Source of the DNA: HGM11788 sp964654945
GTDB lineage: Bacteria > Bacillota > Clostridia > Lachnospirales > CAG-274
Length of the DNA: 39,948 bases
Reading direction: 5' to 3'
NCBI GenBank assembly: GCA_964654945.1
Contig: CAZZLN010000010.1
Coordinates: forward strand, 1 to 39,948
A model generated the notes under the pieces. The model did no database searches. It saw only the letters and a program-made list of their open reading frames with translations, and was not told where the DNA came from. A program made the position numbers and the translations under genes. Below, one piece after another: positions 8,441 to 17,176 of the stretch (within the stretch, counting starts at the first letter, position 1; every line of letters starts with the position of its first letter).

Positions 8441-9919
8441 ATGAACAAAAATAACAGAAAAAATACTAAGCCTAACTTAGTTGTAATAAAAAACAATGAG
8501 CCTAAAAAAACAAAAAAGGCTGAACCTAAAAAAAATAATAAAAAGCAAAACAACAGAAAACAAAATAATAAAAAACAAAATAACAAAAAATCAAAAAATT
8601 CAACAAGAAGCAGACTTAAATTTATTAACTTTAAAAATTTTATTTTGTGTATAGCTGCTCTTATAATTATTGCTCTTATTATTTATTTTATAACAGGCAA
8701 AAATATTGTACATATAGGTGAAGAACAAAATTTATTTACAACAGAATTCGGTGTTAATTCAAAGGCAGATTTTTATATTGAAGGCGAAAATATATTCTAC
8801 TGCACAAAAGATACAGCAGCTCTTTTAAATAAAAAGGGAGAAAATGTGTGGTCAGATACTTTTTCAATGGTATCTCCCGCAATGATTGCAGACGGCAAAT
8901 TTGTGGGTATTGCAGATATTAAAAATAAAATTTTAAATGTATATGGATTAACAGGAAAGGTATACTCCATAGAAGCTGACGGAAACATTACATCCTTTGC
9001 CATAAATTCTCTTGGTGCATCTGCTGTCATAGCCAGAGATACAAACGATGGTGATTATTTTGTAAGCGTATATAATTCAGCAGGAGAAAAAATGTTTATG
9101 GGGTCATATGTAAGCTCTGACGGCATACCTATGACAGTTGATATAAACGATGACAGCTCAAAGGTTGCCGTAGGATTTATAAATACAACAGGAATAAATG
9201 TTACATCAAATGTGCTTTTCTATTCAACAGATAAGGCTGAAGCTGCTTCAATTGAAAACAGTGATGCAATGTTTTCAGCAGTAAACTGTGATAAAGAAAT
9301 AGCAGCCGCTGTTAAGTTTCTTAATAACGACAGCTGCATAATTGCTACAGACAAAAGCTTAATGAATATAGGCGGAAAAGATGTGGCACAGTATGAACAA
9401 AACTGGAGAATTGAATTTGCAAATTATGTAACAGCTCTTGATGTTATAGACAGCGACTATGTTGCGGTTGCCTACGGAGAAGCTTTGGAGGACAATGAAA
9501 ATTCAGTAGAAAAAAATACTGTATGCTGGTATAAAACATCAAACGGAAATATAAAAGGCTCAACTCTTATGGAAAACTCTGTTTCAAGCCTTAGCTCCGG
9601 TCTTGGATGCACCATTGCAGAGCTTAATGACAATACCTTTGTTGCTCTTAAACCAAGCGGAAAAGAGCTTTGGAGCTATGAGGGAATACAAAATATAAGC
9701 AATATTCTTTTCTATGGCGATACAGATACTATTGCAGTTGTTTCAGCAACAAAGATGACACTTACTGATGTTAAAAACGGTGCATCAAATACAGAAGTTG
9801 AAAATACAACAGAAAATGAACCGCAGACAGAATATAATACCCAACAGCAAAATGAAGAACCTCAGGAAACAACATTACAAACAACTACAGCAGTCCAAGC
9901 TGCCGAAAACACAAACTGA
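8441..9919 (+). CDS. DUF5711-type membrane-anchored extracytoplasmic protein
   Basis: The function is unknown. The N-terminus (residues 1-60) is an extremely Lys/Asn/Gln-rich cytoplasmic tail with repeated KKQNN units. One transmembrane helix follows at about 67-88. The rest is predicted outside the cell: about 350 residues of short beta repeats resembling a propeller, with recurring G-D/N turns. A Gln/Glu/Thr-rich low-complexity tail ends the protein. This plan and the CvpA neighbour match the clostridial DUF5711 family as I recall it; this is family memory, not a search. Start: AAGGAG about 10 nt upstream. It is cotranscribed with cvpA, 12 nt downstream. Confidence 0.75.
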   Translation: MNKNNRKNTKPNLVVIKNNEPKKTKKAEPKKNNKKQNNRKQNNKKQNNKKSKNSTRSRLKFINFKNFILCIAALIIIALIIYFITGKNIVHIGEEQNLFTTEFGVNSKADFYIEGENIFYCTKDTAALLNKKGENVWSDTFSMVSPAMIADGKFVGIADIKNKILNVYGLTGKVYSIEADGNITSFAINSLGASAVIARDTNDGDYFVSVYNSAGEKMFMGSYVSSDGIPMTVDINDDSSKVAVGFINTTGINVTSNVLFYSTDKAEAASIENSDAMFSAVNCDKEIAAAVKFLNNDSCIIATDKSLMNIGGKDVAQYEQNWRIEFANYVTALDVIDSDYVAVAYGEALEDNENSVEKNTVCWYKTSNGNIKGSTLMENSVSSLSSGLGCTIAELNDNTFVALKPSGKELWSYEGIQNISNILFYGDTDTIAVVSATKMTLTDVKNGASNTEVENTTENEPQTEYNTQQQNEEPQETTLQTTTAVQAAENTN

Positions 9920-9931
9920 CAGAGGTGTATT

Positions 9932-10642
9932 ATGAATAATTTAAGTTTAATAATAGACGGCTCAATACTTGCTGTATTAGCAATAACATTTTTTATAGGT
10001 GCTTACAGAGGTATTATGAAAACAATATTTAAAACATTTTCATCAATAATAACCCTTGCACTTGCATTTGCTCTGCACCCTGTAATATCACAGCTTGTAA
10101 AAACAACTCCCATATTTGATGCAGTAAAATTAAATGTTGCGGATAAGCTTGGATTATCTCTTACTCCTGTTGCTATGTCACAGCCGGAGCAGTCAAAGCT
10201 TATAGCTTCACTTCCTCTGCCCGATTTTTTTAATGAAATGCTTATAGAAAACAACAATTCTGTTGTATATGAGCTTCTTGATGCCAAAAGCATAAATGAA
10301 TATATATGCGGATATATTGCAAATATAATTATAAACATAGGTGTCACAATTATTCTTATGATACTTATGGCAATTGTAGTAAAAACAATTGTAAAATCTC
10401 TTGATATAATTTCTAAGCTTCCTGTTATACATCAGCTTAATTATTTGGGAGGAGGTATAATAGGACTTATATCAGGTGTTTTAATAATCTGGCTTGTATT
10501 TATGGCATCAATGCTGCTTATTGCTGATGAAAGCTATGCTGAGCTTTTAAAGGGTATTGACGGCTCAATACTCGGAAAAATTTTATATGACAACAATATA
10601 TTTAAAAACTTAATTATGGGAGATTTATTTAACAATGGCTGA
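9932..10642 (+). CDS. CvpA family membrane protein
   Basis: CvpA-family proteins are small multi-span membrane proteins, named for colicin V production in Escherichia coli and linked to envelope maintenance. An N-terminal helix (about residues 5-24) is followed by GAYRGIMKTIFK, the usual CvpA segment. More helices lie near 25-45, 130-155 and 170-200, with a Gly-rich GGGIIGLISG stretch. The length of 236 aa is somewhat larger than the minimal family because of a soluble insertion between helices. AGAGGTG provides the ribosome binding site. The gene overlaps the following yigZ-like gene by 8 nt. Confidence 0.85.
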   Translation: MNNLSLIIDGSILAVLAITFFIGAYRGIMKTIFKTFSSIITLALAFALHPVISQLVKTTPIFDAVKLNVADKLGLSLTPVAMSQPEQSKLIASLPLPDFFNEMLIENNNSVVYELLDAKSINEYICGYIANIIINIGVTIILMILMAIVVKTIVKSLDIISKLPVIHQLNYLGGGIIGLISGVLIIWLVFMASMLLIADESYAELLKGIDGSILGKILYDNNIFKNLIMGDLFNNG

Positions 10643-11276
10643 GCTTGAAAAATATATAACGGTAAAGGGTTTTGGAGAAGCTGAAATAGTTGAAAAAAAA
10701 TCAAGATTTATAGCTCATGTAAAGCCTGTTAAAAGTGAAAATGAAGCAATATCCTATATAGAAACCATTAAAAAACAATACTGGGACGCAAGACACAACT
10801 GCTCTGCATTTCAAATAGGAGATAAAAATCAAATTCAGAGATATAATGATGACGGTGAACCGGGAGGAACAGCAGGTATGCCTATGCTTGATGTTTTAAG
10901 AGGAAAGGATATTAAAGACACTATTGTTGTTGTAACAAGATATTTCGGAGGCACTCTCCTTGGAACAGGGGGACTTGTAAGAGCCTATAGCCAAGCTGCA
11001 AAAGAAGGAATAAAAGCGGCAGGACTTATAGAAAGAGTTTTGCACAATGAAATAAAAATAACTGTTGATTACACTCTTTCAGGGAAAATTCAATATGAAT
11101 CTCTTAATCAGGGACATATTATAAAAGATACAATTTACACTGACAAGGTATGTTATATTGTTCTCTGTCAGAAAAATAAAAAGGAGGGATTTATTAAAAG
11201 CATAATTAATGCTACATCAAATAAAGCAGAAATTGAATATGGAGAAGATTGTTATATTGATAAGGATATTGAATAA
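10635..11276 (+). CDS. YigZ/IMPACT (UPF0029) family protein
   Basis: The hallmark segments of this family are present: DDGEPGGTAGMPML, VTRYFGGTLLGTGGLVRAYS and an N-terminal KKSRFIAHVKPV. The length of 213 aa matches the two-domain YigZ form, with an IMPACT-like N-terminal fold and a DUF1949-like ferredoxin-fold C-terminus. The eukaryotic relative IMPACT regulates Gcn2; the bacterial role is unresolved. The start overlaps the cvpA end. It is the last gene of this small operon. Confidence 0.92.
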   Translation: MAELEKYITVKGFGEAEIVEKKSRFIAHVKPVKSENEAISYIETIKKQYWDARHNCSAFQIGDKNQIQRYNDDGEPGGTAGMPMLDVLRGKDIKDTIVVVTRYFGGTLLGTGGLVRAYSQAAKEGIKAAGLIERVLHNEIKITVDYTLSGKIQYESLNQGHIIKDTIYTDKVCYIVLCQKNKKEGFIKSIINATSNKAEIEYGEDCYIDKDIE

Positions 11277-11292
11277 GGAGGTAAAGCCGTAA

Positions 11293-11330
11293 CCCTTGCT
11301 AAAAACCTTAATTATATTTTAGCATTAGGG
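11293..11330 (+). promoter_or_regulatory. Hairpin in the leader between the YigZ-like gene and the subtilase gene
   Basis: CCCT-TGCTAAAA pairs with TTTTAGCA-(TT)-AGGG around a 12-nt loop, giving about 12 bp with a two-base bulge. The 3' side is not T-rich, so it is a poor intrinsic terminator. It could be a leader structure or an RNA-processing or stability element. An unused AAGGAGG follows directly on the yigZ stop. Confidence 0.35.
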
Positions 11331-11402
11331 CAACAACAAATATTAAATAAGCTTAAGAATTGTTAAAATTGACGTCTAACTGTTATATAGGGAGGAAAAC
11401 AA

Positions 11403-13871
11403 ATGAAGATTAAAAGGATTGCTGCGTTTTTTTCAGCATTTGTTATAATGTCCGCAAGCCTTAACCCGCAATTTGCAGCGGCTTATGATGACTGTATTGC
11501 AAATGCAGCCCTTGAGGATGAGGTTTTGTCAGGCTCGGCAGCTGAAGCATATTCTGTTGAAGCTGCGGCAGATTACAGCGGAGGTTATATTGTAAAAATA
11601 AAAGATGATAACAATATAAATTTATTTTCTACGGACTCAAATTCTGCATACGGCTTTATTACAACAGACAGTCTTGAAGAAGCCGAAATGTATATTAAAC
11701 AGGGTATAGCTGAATACATAGAGCCTGATTATGAGGTGGAGCTGTATTCTGTACCCGATGATACATTATATTCAGAGCAATGGCATCATGGCACAATCAA
11801 CAGTCAGAACGCATGGGATTTGGAGCTGTACGGCGATGATGTAAACATTGCGGTAATAGACTCAGGCTGCTATAAGCACGAGGATATTAGCGGCAATTTA
11901 CTGGAGGGATACAACTATTTGGAAAACAATACCGATACAACGGATAATTTGGGACATGGCACTCATGTCAGCGGTATAATAGCAGCGGAAATGAACAGCT
12001 GCGGCATTGTGGGTATTGCCAATAACGCAAAAATTGTACCTCTTAAATGCTTTGAGAATTATGAAAATACACGTATATCAGATGTTATTCCGGCATTATA
12101 TGATGCCGTAGATAAATATGACTGCCATATAATCAATATGAGCTGGGGAGTTGACGCAAATTCGGCTGTGCTTTATGAAGCTGTAAATTATGCCTATAAT
12201 AAGGGTGCAATTTTGATTGCGGCAGCAGGCAATTCGGGAACGTCTGTTTTCAACTACCCTGCTTCATACGATTGTGTTATAGGTGTGGGTTCTGTGGCGG
12301 CAGACAAGACTGTATCATATTTTTCGGAGCATAATTCATCAGTATTTGCTGTTGCTCCCGGTGAAAATATACTGAGCCTCGGAATTGACGGCGGCTATGC
12401 CCTGTCAAGCGGAACATCCCATTCAGCACCTATGGTTGTATCATTGGCAGCAATATTAATGAGCATTGACAATAATATGACAACAGAGAAATTTAAAGAA
12501 TGTATAATAAACAGTGCCGAGGACTTAGGCACAGCAGGCTATGATAACTATTACGGTTACGGACTTATAGATGTGGGCAAGGCAGTGAGATATAAATTAA
12601 GGGATGAGTCCTATTACATATCTGATATTACTTGTAATGACGGCAATATTAATTTTGGAATATGGAACAATACCGACGAAGCATTAACAGGTATATTAAT
12701 AGTTGAAGCTTATTACAACACATATTCCCGCAATATAGATACCTCTCAGATCAATATATCCCCGGGTGAAACGCAAGTATATAAATTCAGCTGCAGTGGC
12801 GATTATGATAATATAAAGTGTTTTATATGGAACAGCTTGGAGGATATGATTCCTATTAATAAAACAGGCACATATAATGACACTGAAATAAATATTACAA
12901 ACTCGGAGTTGGATGAAAGCGGAAATATTACCCTTGAATGTGCCGTTACAAATTCTGTTGACAATCAGCAGATTTCGATAATGGTTGTAAAATATAATAA
13001 TGACAGCTTTGATTATGAAAATGCAGTATATTATAATCAATTGGATTATAGAGAAAACTTTAAGGAAATATTTAATTCAGGCATATATGAAAACGGCACT
13101 TATGCTCTCAGAGCAGGCGGAACAAATATTTCTTCACCTGCATTTGTGTTGATTTCATACAATAATGCTGAAATTGACAATTCAACCAAAGCTGAAACAA
13201 CAACAGAATTAACTACCTCAGACTTAACAGAAACTACAACAGCAGAAACCACTGCAACAGAAACCACTACCGCAGCAGCAAAAGCGTCTTCCTCTTCCGG
13301 CGGTGGCGGCGGTGGCGGCGGTTCAAGCAGCAGTGCATCTGTCACTACAACCACAACTACCGAGGCAACTACTGTTGAAACCACTGTTGAAACCACAACA
13401 GAGGAGCAGGAACTCATTACAGAAGAAGATGATGAAGAAATAAAGCCAAGCTCTCTTATAAGTGAAATTAAAGTTACTATTGGGTCTGACCTTATTTTTA
13501 TAAACGAAAAGGCTTATAATATAGAAGCAGCCGCTTATATACAATCAGAGAGCAATTCAACTCTTGTGCCCTTGAGATTTGTTGCTGTTGCAATATTGGG
13601 AGGAAATGTTGAAAATGCGGATTTAGACGATATGATTATATGGGATTCTGATACAAAAACTGCAAAAATTACAGCACTTTACAATGTAATAGAATTTACG
13701 GCAGGAAGCAGCTATATGACAGTTAACGGTAAAAAAACACTTATGAATAACGGTGTTTGTGCGGAAATCACAAATAACAGAATGTTTATACCTTTCAGAG
13801 CCTTGGGAGAGGCATTGGGAATAACGGTGGAATGGAACGGAGAAAGCAAAACCGCAATTTATAAAAATTGA
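11403..13871 (+). CDS. Secreted subtilisin-like serine protease (S8) with C-terminal copper-amine-oxidase-N-like domain
   Basis: A signal peptide (about residues 1-27, ending near AAA) is followed by an inhibitor-I9-like propeptide (about 50-115). The peptidase S8 catalytic domain has D153 (VIDSG), H185 (GHGTHVSG), oxyanion N277 (AAGNSG) and S339 (GTSHSAPM), so it looks active. A beta-rich region of unknown type spans about 400-600. A Thr/Glu-rich linker with an uninterrupted Gly run between Ser clusters (about 600-675) leads to a domain at about 690-822 with LVPLRF and MFIPFRALGEALG, two repeats of the copper-amine-oxidase N-terminal-like family. That domain probably acts as a surface or wall-contact module. 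Start: GGGAGG upstream. Codon use looks more GC-rich than the polA operon. The next gene encodes a second protein with the same C-terminal domain. Confidence 0.92.
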   Translation: MKIKRIAAFFSAFVIMSASLNPQFAAAYDDCIANAALEDEVLSGSAAEAYSVEAAADYSGGYIVKIKDDNNINLFSTDSNSAYGFITTDSLEEAEMYIKQGIAEYIEPDYEVELYSVPDDTLYSEQWHHGTINSQNAWDLELYGDDVNIAVIDSGCYKHEDISGNLLEGYNYLENNTDTTDNLGHGTHVSGIIAAEMNSCGIVGIANNAKIVPLKCFENYENTRISDVIPALYDAVDKYDCHIINMSWGVDANSAVLYEAVNYAYNKGAILIAAAGNSGTSVFNYPASYDCVIGVGSVAADKTVSYFSEHNSSVFAVAPGENILSLGIDGGYALSSGTSHSAPMVVSLAAILMSIDNNMTTEKFKECIINSAEDLGTAGYDNYYGYGLIDVGKAVRYKLRDESYYISDITCNDGNINFGIWNNTDEALTGILIVEAYYNTYSRNIDTSQINISPGETQVYKFSCSGDYDNIKCFIWNSLEDMIPINKTGTYNDTEINITNSELDESGNITLECAVTNSVDNQQISIMVVKYNNDSFDYENAVYYNQLDYRENFKEIFNSGIYENGTYALRAGGTNISSPAFVLISYNNAEIDNSTKAETTTELTTSDLTETTTAETTATETTTAAAKASSSSGGGGGGGGSSSSASVTTTTTTEATTVETTVETTTEEQELITEEDDEEIKPSSLISEIKVTIGSDLIFINEKAYNIEAAAYIQSESNSTLVPLRFVAVAILGGNVENADLDDMIIWDSDTKTAKITALYNVIEFTAGSSYMTVNGKKTLMNNGVCAEITNNRMFIPFRALGEALGITVEWNGESKTAIYKN

Positions 13872-13959
13872 GCGGAAGTATGCCCGTTAATTAAACAGTG
13901 AATGAAGAATTTCAAAAATTTGAATAAAATTCTGACCTTTAATAAGGAGGGCTTAAACT

Positions 13960-14070
13960 TTGAAAGGTACGGTTTTTCATAAAATAGTTACTAATTATGT
14001 AGATTTTATAAAAACTCGATTTTGCGGGGGACAGTCCCCTGCAAAAAATTATAAGGAGGTCTTTATATGA
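13960..14070 (+). CDS. Possible 36-aa leader peptide (TTG start)
   Basis: A TTG at 13960 sits 9 nt after AAGGAGGG (13944-13951). It opens a 36-codon frame that ends at a TGA overlapping the ATG of the next gene (ATATGA). The peptide starts MKGTVFHKIV and contains CGGQSPAKNY, encoded by the GC-rich palindrome at 14020-14046. The strong ribosome binding site and the stop/start overlap favour translation. The lack of any recognised family and the embedded palindrome argue that it may be chance. Confidence 0.25.
   Translation: MKGTVFHKIVTNYVDFIKTRFCGGQSPAKNYKEVFI
14020..14046. repeat. GC-rich palindrome (TTTTGCgGGGGAC / GTCCCCTGCAAAA)
   Basis: Thirteen bases each side form an inverted repeat with one G.U pair around a single central A, so RNA would fold as about 12 bp with a 3-nt loop. 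It is strikingly GC-rich against its surroundings and lies 8 nt before the GGAGG of the following gene. The T run is on the 5' arm and the A run on the 3' arm, the wrong way round for an intrinsic terminator in either direction. A dispersed palindromic repeat or a translation-modulating hairpin are the options. Confidence 0.6.
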
Positions 14071-15143
14071 TTAAAAAAATATGTGCATTTTTTATGGCTC
14101 TGATACTTACCGCTTCTGTTGTATCAGCAGCATCAAGAAACTCTCTTTCAAGAGGTCCCCTGACAGTTAAAAATGAAAGCTCTCTTGCATTTTGTTCATT
14201 ACAGATTGAACCCTTAAATGAGATTGAAACAGGTTCATCAATATTTATTGAATTTACAAATGCAACAGTTTTTTCTCAGGATGTAATTGACGGCACTTCG
14301 ACAGATGAAGAAGAATACGGCTATAATTCAACAGGCTATCAATGGGGTTGGGACAGAACAAAGACATTTTATGATGTTATGCCTTATACAAATTCTGCAC
14401 AGCTTCCATATTATATAAGAAAATTAAATGACCACGAAATTGAAGTATATTTAATAAATGTGCCTGATGTTTGTGTAAACAACTCTCTTTCAAAGGTAAA
14501 CGGAGTAGGAAGGTCACCTTATTATTCCATACCTATTGTAGCATATGCCGATGGCTATGGTGATCTTACAATAACCATCGATTCAAACGGCACATCTGTT
14601 TCAGAGGGAATTTCAGGTAATTTTGATATATATGATGAAAGCAATTATAATTCTTCTGACTCTGCAACAACCACTGCCGCAGAAGAAACTACAGAAGCTA
14701 CAACTGAAGCAAAAGACCAAACCGATACAGCTGACGAAGGTGAAAAAATTTCAGTAAGCATAGAAATAGGCGCTGACCATATTTATGTAAACAATGTCAG
14801 AACAAATATTGATGTTCCCGCTTATATTCAAAAAAGTACAAGCTCTGCCCTTGTGCCTTTAAGAGCCGTAAGCGAGGCTTTTGGAGGAAACGGCAGTGTA
14901 GAATGGATTGCCGATACAAAAACGGCTGTAATAAAATATAAGGGAAATGAAGTTAGTTTTACGGCAAATTCAGACAATATGCTTGTAAATAATGAAGAAA
15001 AATCTATAGCAAACGGAGCTAAAGCCGAAATAACAGATGGAAGAATGTTCGTTCCTTTCAGAGCTTTGGGAGAAGCTATGGGGCTTAATGTGGATTGGGA
15101 TAAAAATACCAAAACCGCTTCATTTTTTAACTATGTTTCATAA
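14067..15143 (+). CDS. Secreted protein with C-terminal copper-amine-oxidase-N-like domain
   Basis: The signal peptide ends near residue 21 (VVSAAS). Residues about 25-205 form a beta-rich domain I do not recognise, rich in Tyr, Asn and aromatic motifs such as YQWGWDR. A short Thr/Glu linker (about 207-228) precedes a C-terminal domain (about 230-355) with LVPLRAVSEAFGG and MFVPFRALGEAMG. This is the same two-repeat fold as at the end of the upstream subtilase. GGAGG lies 8 nt before the ATG. The shared anchor-like domain suggests both proteins work at the cell surface, perhaps on the same partner; that is inference. A strong terminator follows. Confidence 0.85.
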   Translation: MIKKICAFFMALILTASVVSAASRNSLSRGPLTVKNESSLAFCSLQIEPLNEIETGSSIFIEFTNATVFSQDVIDGTSTDEEEYGYNSTGYQWGWDRTKTFYDVMPYTNSAQLPYYIRKLNDHEIEVYLINVPDVCVNNSLSKVNGVGRSPYYSIPIVAYADGYGDLTITIDSNGTSVSEGISGNFDIYDESNYNSSDSATTTAAEETTEATTEAKDQTDTADEGEKISVSIEIGADHIYVNNVRTNIDVPAYIQKSTSSALVPLRAVSEAFGGNGSVEWIADTKTAVIKYKGNEVSFTANSDNMLVNNEEKSIANGAKAEITDGRMFVPFRALGEAMGLNVDWDKNTKTASFFNYVS

Positions 15144-15162
15144 TATTAATAAAAAACGAAAC

Positions 15163-15199
15163 AAAAAAAACTGCTGACCTTTCAATCAGCAGTTTTTTT
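15163..15199. terminator. Strong bidirectional intrinsic terminator
   Basis: CTGCTGA (15171-15177) pairs with TCAGCAG (15186-15192). It is flanked by eight A on the left and seven T on the right, so it can end the + strand surface-protein unit and the - strand ABC ATPase unit. Confidence 0.92.
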
Positions 15200-15231
15200 A
15201 TAAAATTAAATATCATTTTCTATTAAATATA

Positions 15232-16344
15232 TTAATTGGTAATAGTTAATTCTGTTTCTTTATCGAATATATGAATTCTATTTACATCAAGAGCAACCTT
15301 AATAGTATCATCAAGCTTAGCAGTAGTTCTTGAATTAACTCTTGCAGTAACAGCCTGACCTGCAACATTAAGGAATAAGTTTACTTCTGCACCAAGCAGT
15401 TCAGTAACCTCAACCTTAGCATCAACTATACTGTTTGGAGATGTAGAAAGGAAAATATCCTCATCATGAACATCTTCAGGTCTGACACCGATTATAACTT
15501 CTTTGCCAACATAGCCGCCGTCAATAAGAGCTTTTGTCTTATTTTCAGGAAGCTTCATTTTATAAGTGCCAAATGCAACAGAAACACCATCATTATCCTT
15601 AACAACATTAGCATTAATAAAGTTCATCTGAGGAGAACCAATAAAGCCGGCTACAAATAAATTCTGTGGTTTGTTGTAAAGATTTTGAGGAGTATCAACC
15701 TGCTGTATAACACCGTCTTTTAATACTACAATACGGGTACCGAGAGTCATAGCCTCTGTCTGGTCGTGAGTTACATAAATGAAAGTAGTCTGTAATCTCT
15801 GATGAAGCTTGGAAATCTCACTTCTCATCTGAACTCTTAATTTAGCATCAAGGTTTGAAAGAGGTTCGTCCATAAGGAAAACCTTTGGAGAACGAACAAT
15901 AGCACGACCCATAGCAACTCTCTGTCTTTGACCGCCTGATAAAGCCTTTGGCTTTCTGTCAAGAAGGTGATCAATATCCAAAATTTTAGCAGCTTCTCTG
16001 ACTTTTTTATCAATTTCAGCCTTAGGAGTTTTTCTTAATTTAAGAGCAAATGCCATATTATCATAAACTGTCATATGAGGATAAAGAGCATAATTCTGGA
16101 AAACCATTGCAATATCTCTGTTTTTAGGGTCAACAGTATTACATAATTTATCACCAATCCAAAGCTCACCGCTTGAAATATCCTCAAGACCTGCAATCAT
16201 TCTAAGTGTAGTGGATTTGCCGCAGCCTGAAGGACCAACGAAAATAATAAATTCCTTATCGGCAATATCAAGAGTAAAATTCTTAACAGCCACAAAGCCG
16301 TTAGGATACTTTTTAACAATGTTTTTTAATTTAAGCTCAGCCAT
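15232..16344 (-). CDS. Sugar ABC transporter ATPase, MsmX/UgpC/MalK type
   Basis: This ATPase energises import by a carbohydrate ABC permease. It has Walker A GPSGCGKST (about residues 37-45), the signature LSGGQRQRVAMGRAI, Walker B VFLMDEPLSNLDAKLR, the switch THDQTEAMTLG, and a C-terminal OB/TOBE-type domain with GVRPEDV. The length of 370 aa matches the MsmX/UgpC group. No permease or binding-protein gene is nearby, which fits a shared multi-task ATPase serving several sugar transporters, as known for Bacillus subtilis MsmX. AGGAGG precedes the ATG. It is monocistronic, ending at the terminator 15163-15199. Confidence 0.95.
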   Translation of the reverse strand: MAELKLKNIVKKYPNGFVAVKNFTLDIADKEFIIFVGPSGCGKSTTLRMIAGLEDISSGELWIGDKLCNTVDPKNRDIAMVFQNYALYPHMTVYDNMAFALKLRKTPKAEIDKKVREAAKILDIDHLLDRKPKALSGGQRQRVAMGRAIVRSPKVFLMDEPLSNLDAKLRVQMRSEISKLHQRLQTTFIYVTHDQTEAMTLGTRIVVLKDGVIQQVDTPQNLYNKPQNLFVAGFIGSPQMNFINANVVKDNDGVSVAFGTYKMKLPENKTKALIDGGYVGKEVIIGVRPEDVHDEDIFLSTSPNSIVDAKVEVTELLGAEVNLFLNVAGQAVTARVNSRTTAKLDDTIKVALDVNRIHIFDKETELTITN

Positions 16345-16669
16345 ACTAAATAATTCCTCCTTCTATAAGCAATCAGCCTATTCAAGGGATTAATACACCC
16401 CCGGTTATTCTAATATTATAATACATTATTTTAAAGAAACTCTCTATATAATAATTGTACAAATTATCACCCATTTGTTTGTTTAAATTGCTAATTAAAT
16501 TTTTAATTTATTAAATTTTTATTCACATTGTTGTATTTTTAACAATTTTTATTTTAAATTTTTAATTTTATAAGACAATTTTAACAAATAAATTTTAGTA
16601 AAGTAAACTTTAACAACAATTTTTATAGTAAATATTGTTTTTTTTGGTTAAATTTATAACAAATTTTTG
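16345..16669. other. AT-rich intergenic region upstream of the ABC ATPase
   Basis: Nothing coding is seen. Reading on the - strand, it holds a TATAAT with no good -35 near 16417-16422 and the AGGAGG site of the ATPase gene near 16350. The rest is long A/T runs with small imperfect inverted repeats. No clear terminator for the upstream regulator gene is visible. Confidence 0.4.
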
Positions 16670-17134
16670 TCATATTTTATTTTTATTAATATAGTTGTAA
16701 ATATATTTTAATGCTTCATTATGTAATCTGTAAAAATTTCTTATACTCATAGTATGAGGATAATCCTTAGCTATTTCGTCCCAAGATAATTTATCAATAT
16801 ATTTAGATATAATTATATACCTTTTGTCATAATCTAATTTTTCTATAATACTGTCAATATATTCTCTTTCATTTATATATTCTTCAACAGCTCTGCTAAG
16901 CTTTTCAAGTCTTTTTTCACATACCTCAATTGTATTAAAATATGCCCTCTCCACAGGGGAATTTGTAGATTTTGATTTTGGCGTATGAGAATAAACAATT
17001 GCTCTTGCACTTGTCATTTTAGCTATAATTTCTTTTATTCTTTCTATTTCCGAATTTTGATATTCAATAATTTTGTCTGTATTTCCCCATTTATATAATA
17101 TGTTTTTTATTTCTTCTTTTTCACAGTTAGTCAT
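16670..17134 (-). CDS. Small sigma-70-region-4-like / phage-type transcription regulator
   Basis: The 154-aa protein is highly charged. Residues about 15-45 and 65-100 look like helices or coiled coil. Residues about 105-150 contain a helix-turn-helix of the sigma-70 region 4 kind, with DKRYIIISKY, LSWDEIAKDY and the recognition-like SIRNFYRLHNEAL. There is no region 2, so it is not a full sigma factor. It resembles phage late-gene activators of the ArpU/RinA/DUF1492 group. It has a strong promoter with a LexA-box-like palindrome in its spacer, and an AAGGAGAG ribosome binding site. No phage genes adjoin it. It could be a prophage remnant or a domesticated SOS-controlled regulator. Confidence 0.7.
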   Translation of the reverse strand: MTNCEKEEIKNILYKWGNTDKIIEYQNSEIERIKEIIAKMTSARAIVYSHTPKSKSTNSPVERAYFNTIEVCEKRLEKLSRAVEEYINEREYIDSIIEKLDYDKRYIIISKYIDKLSWDEIAKDYPHTMSIRNFYRLHNEALKYIYNYINKNKI

Positions 17135-17176
17135 TTTTCACTCTCCTTTTTTTATAATACTATTTAGTACTGTTTT

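Noticed and set aside
8347..8586. Phe/Leu-rich hydrophobic frame on the - strand
   Set aside because: Antisense of the Lys/Asn repeats of the DUF5711 protein; the apparent membrane repeats are only AAAAACAA read backwards.
11360..11388. TTGTTA-17-TTATAT promoter-like pair before the subtilase gene
   Set aside because: Its start point would fall within the GGGAGG ribosome binding site, leaving a transcript without a usable leader.
13100..13417. Val/Ser/Pro-rich open frame on the - strand
   Set aside because: It is the antisense shadow of the Thr/Glu/Gly linker of the subtilase gene: repeated ACA/GAA codons read backwards give Val runs. No ribosome binding site.
14020..14046. GC-rich hairpin considered as an intrinsic terminator
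   Set aside because: The T run is on the 5' arm and the A run on the 3' arm; no T tract follows the stem on either strand.
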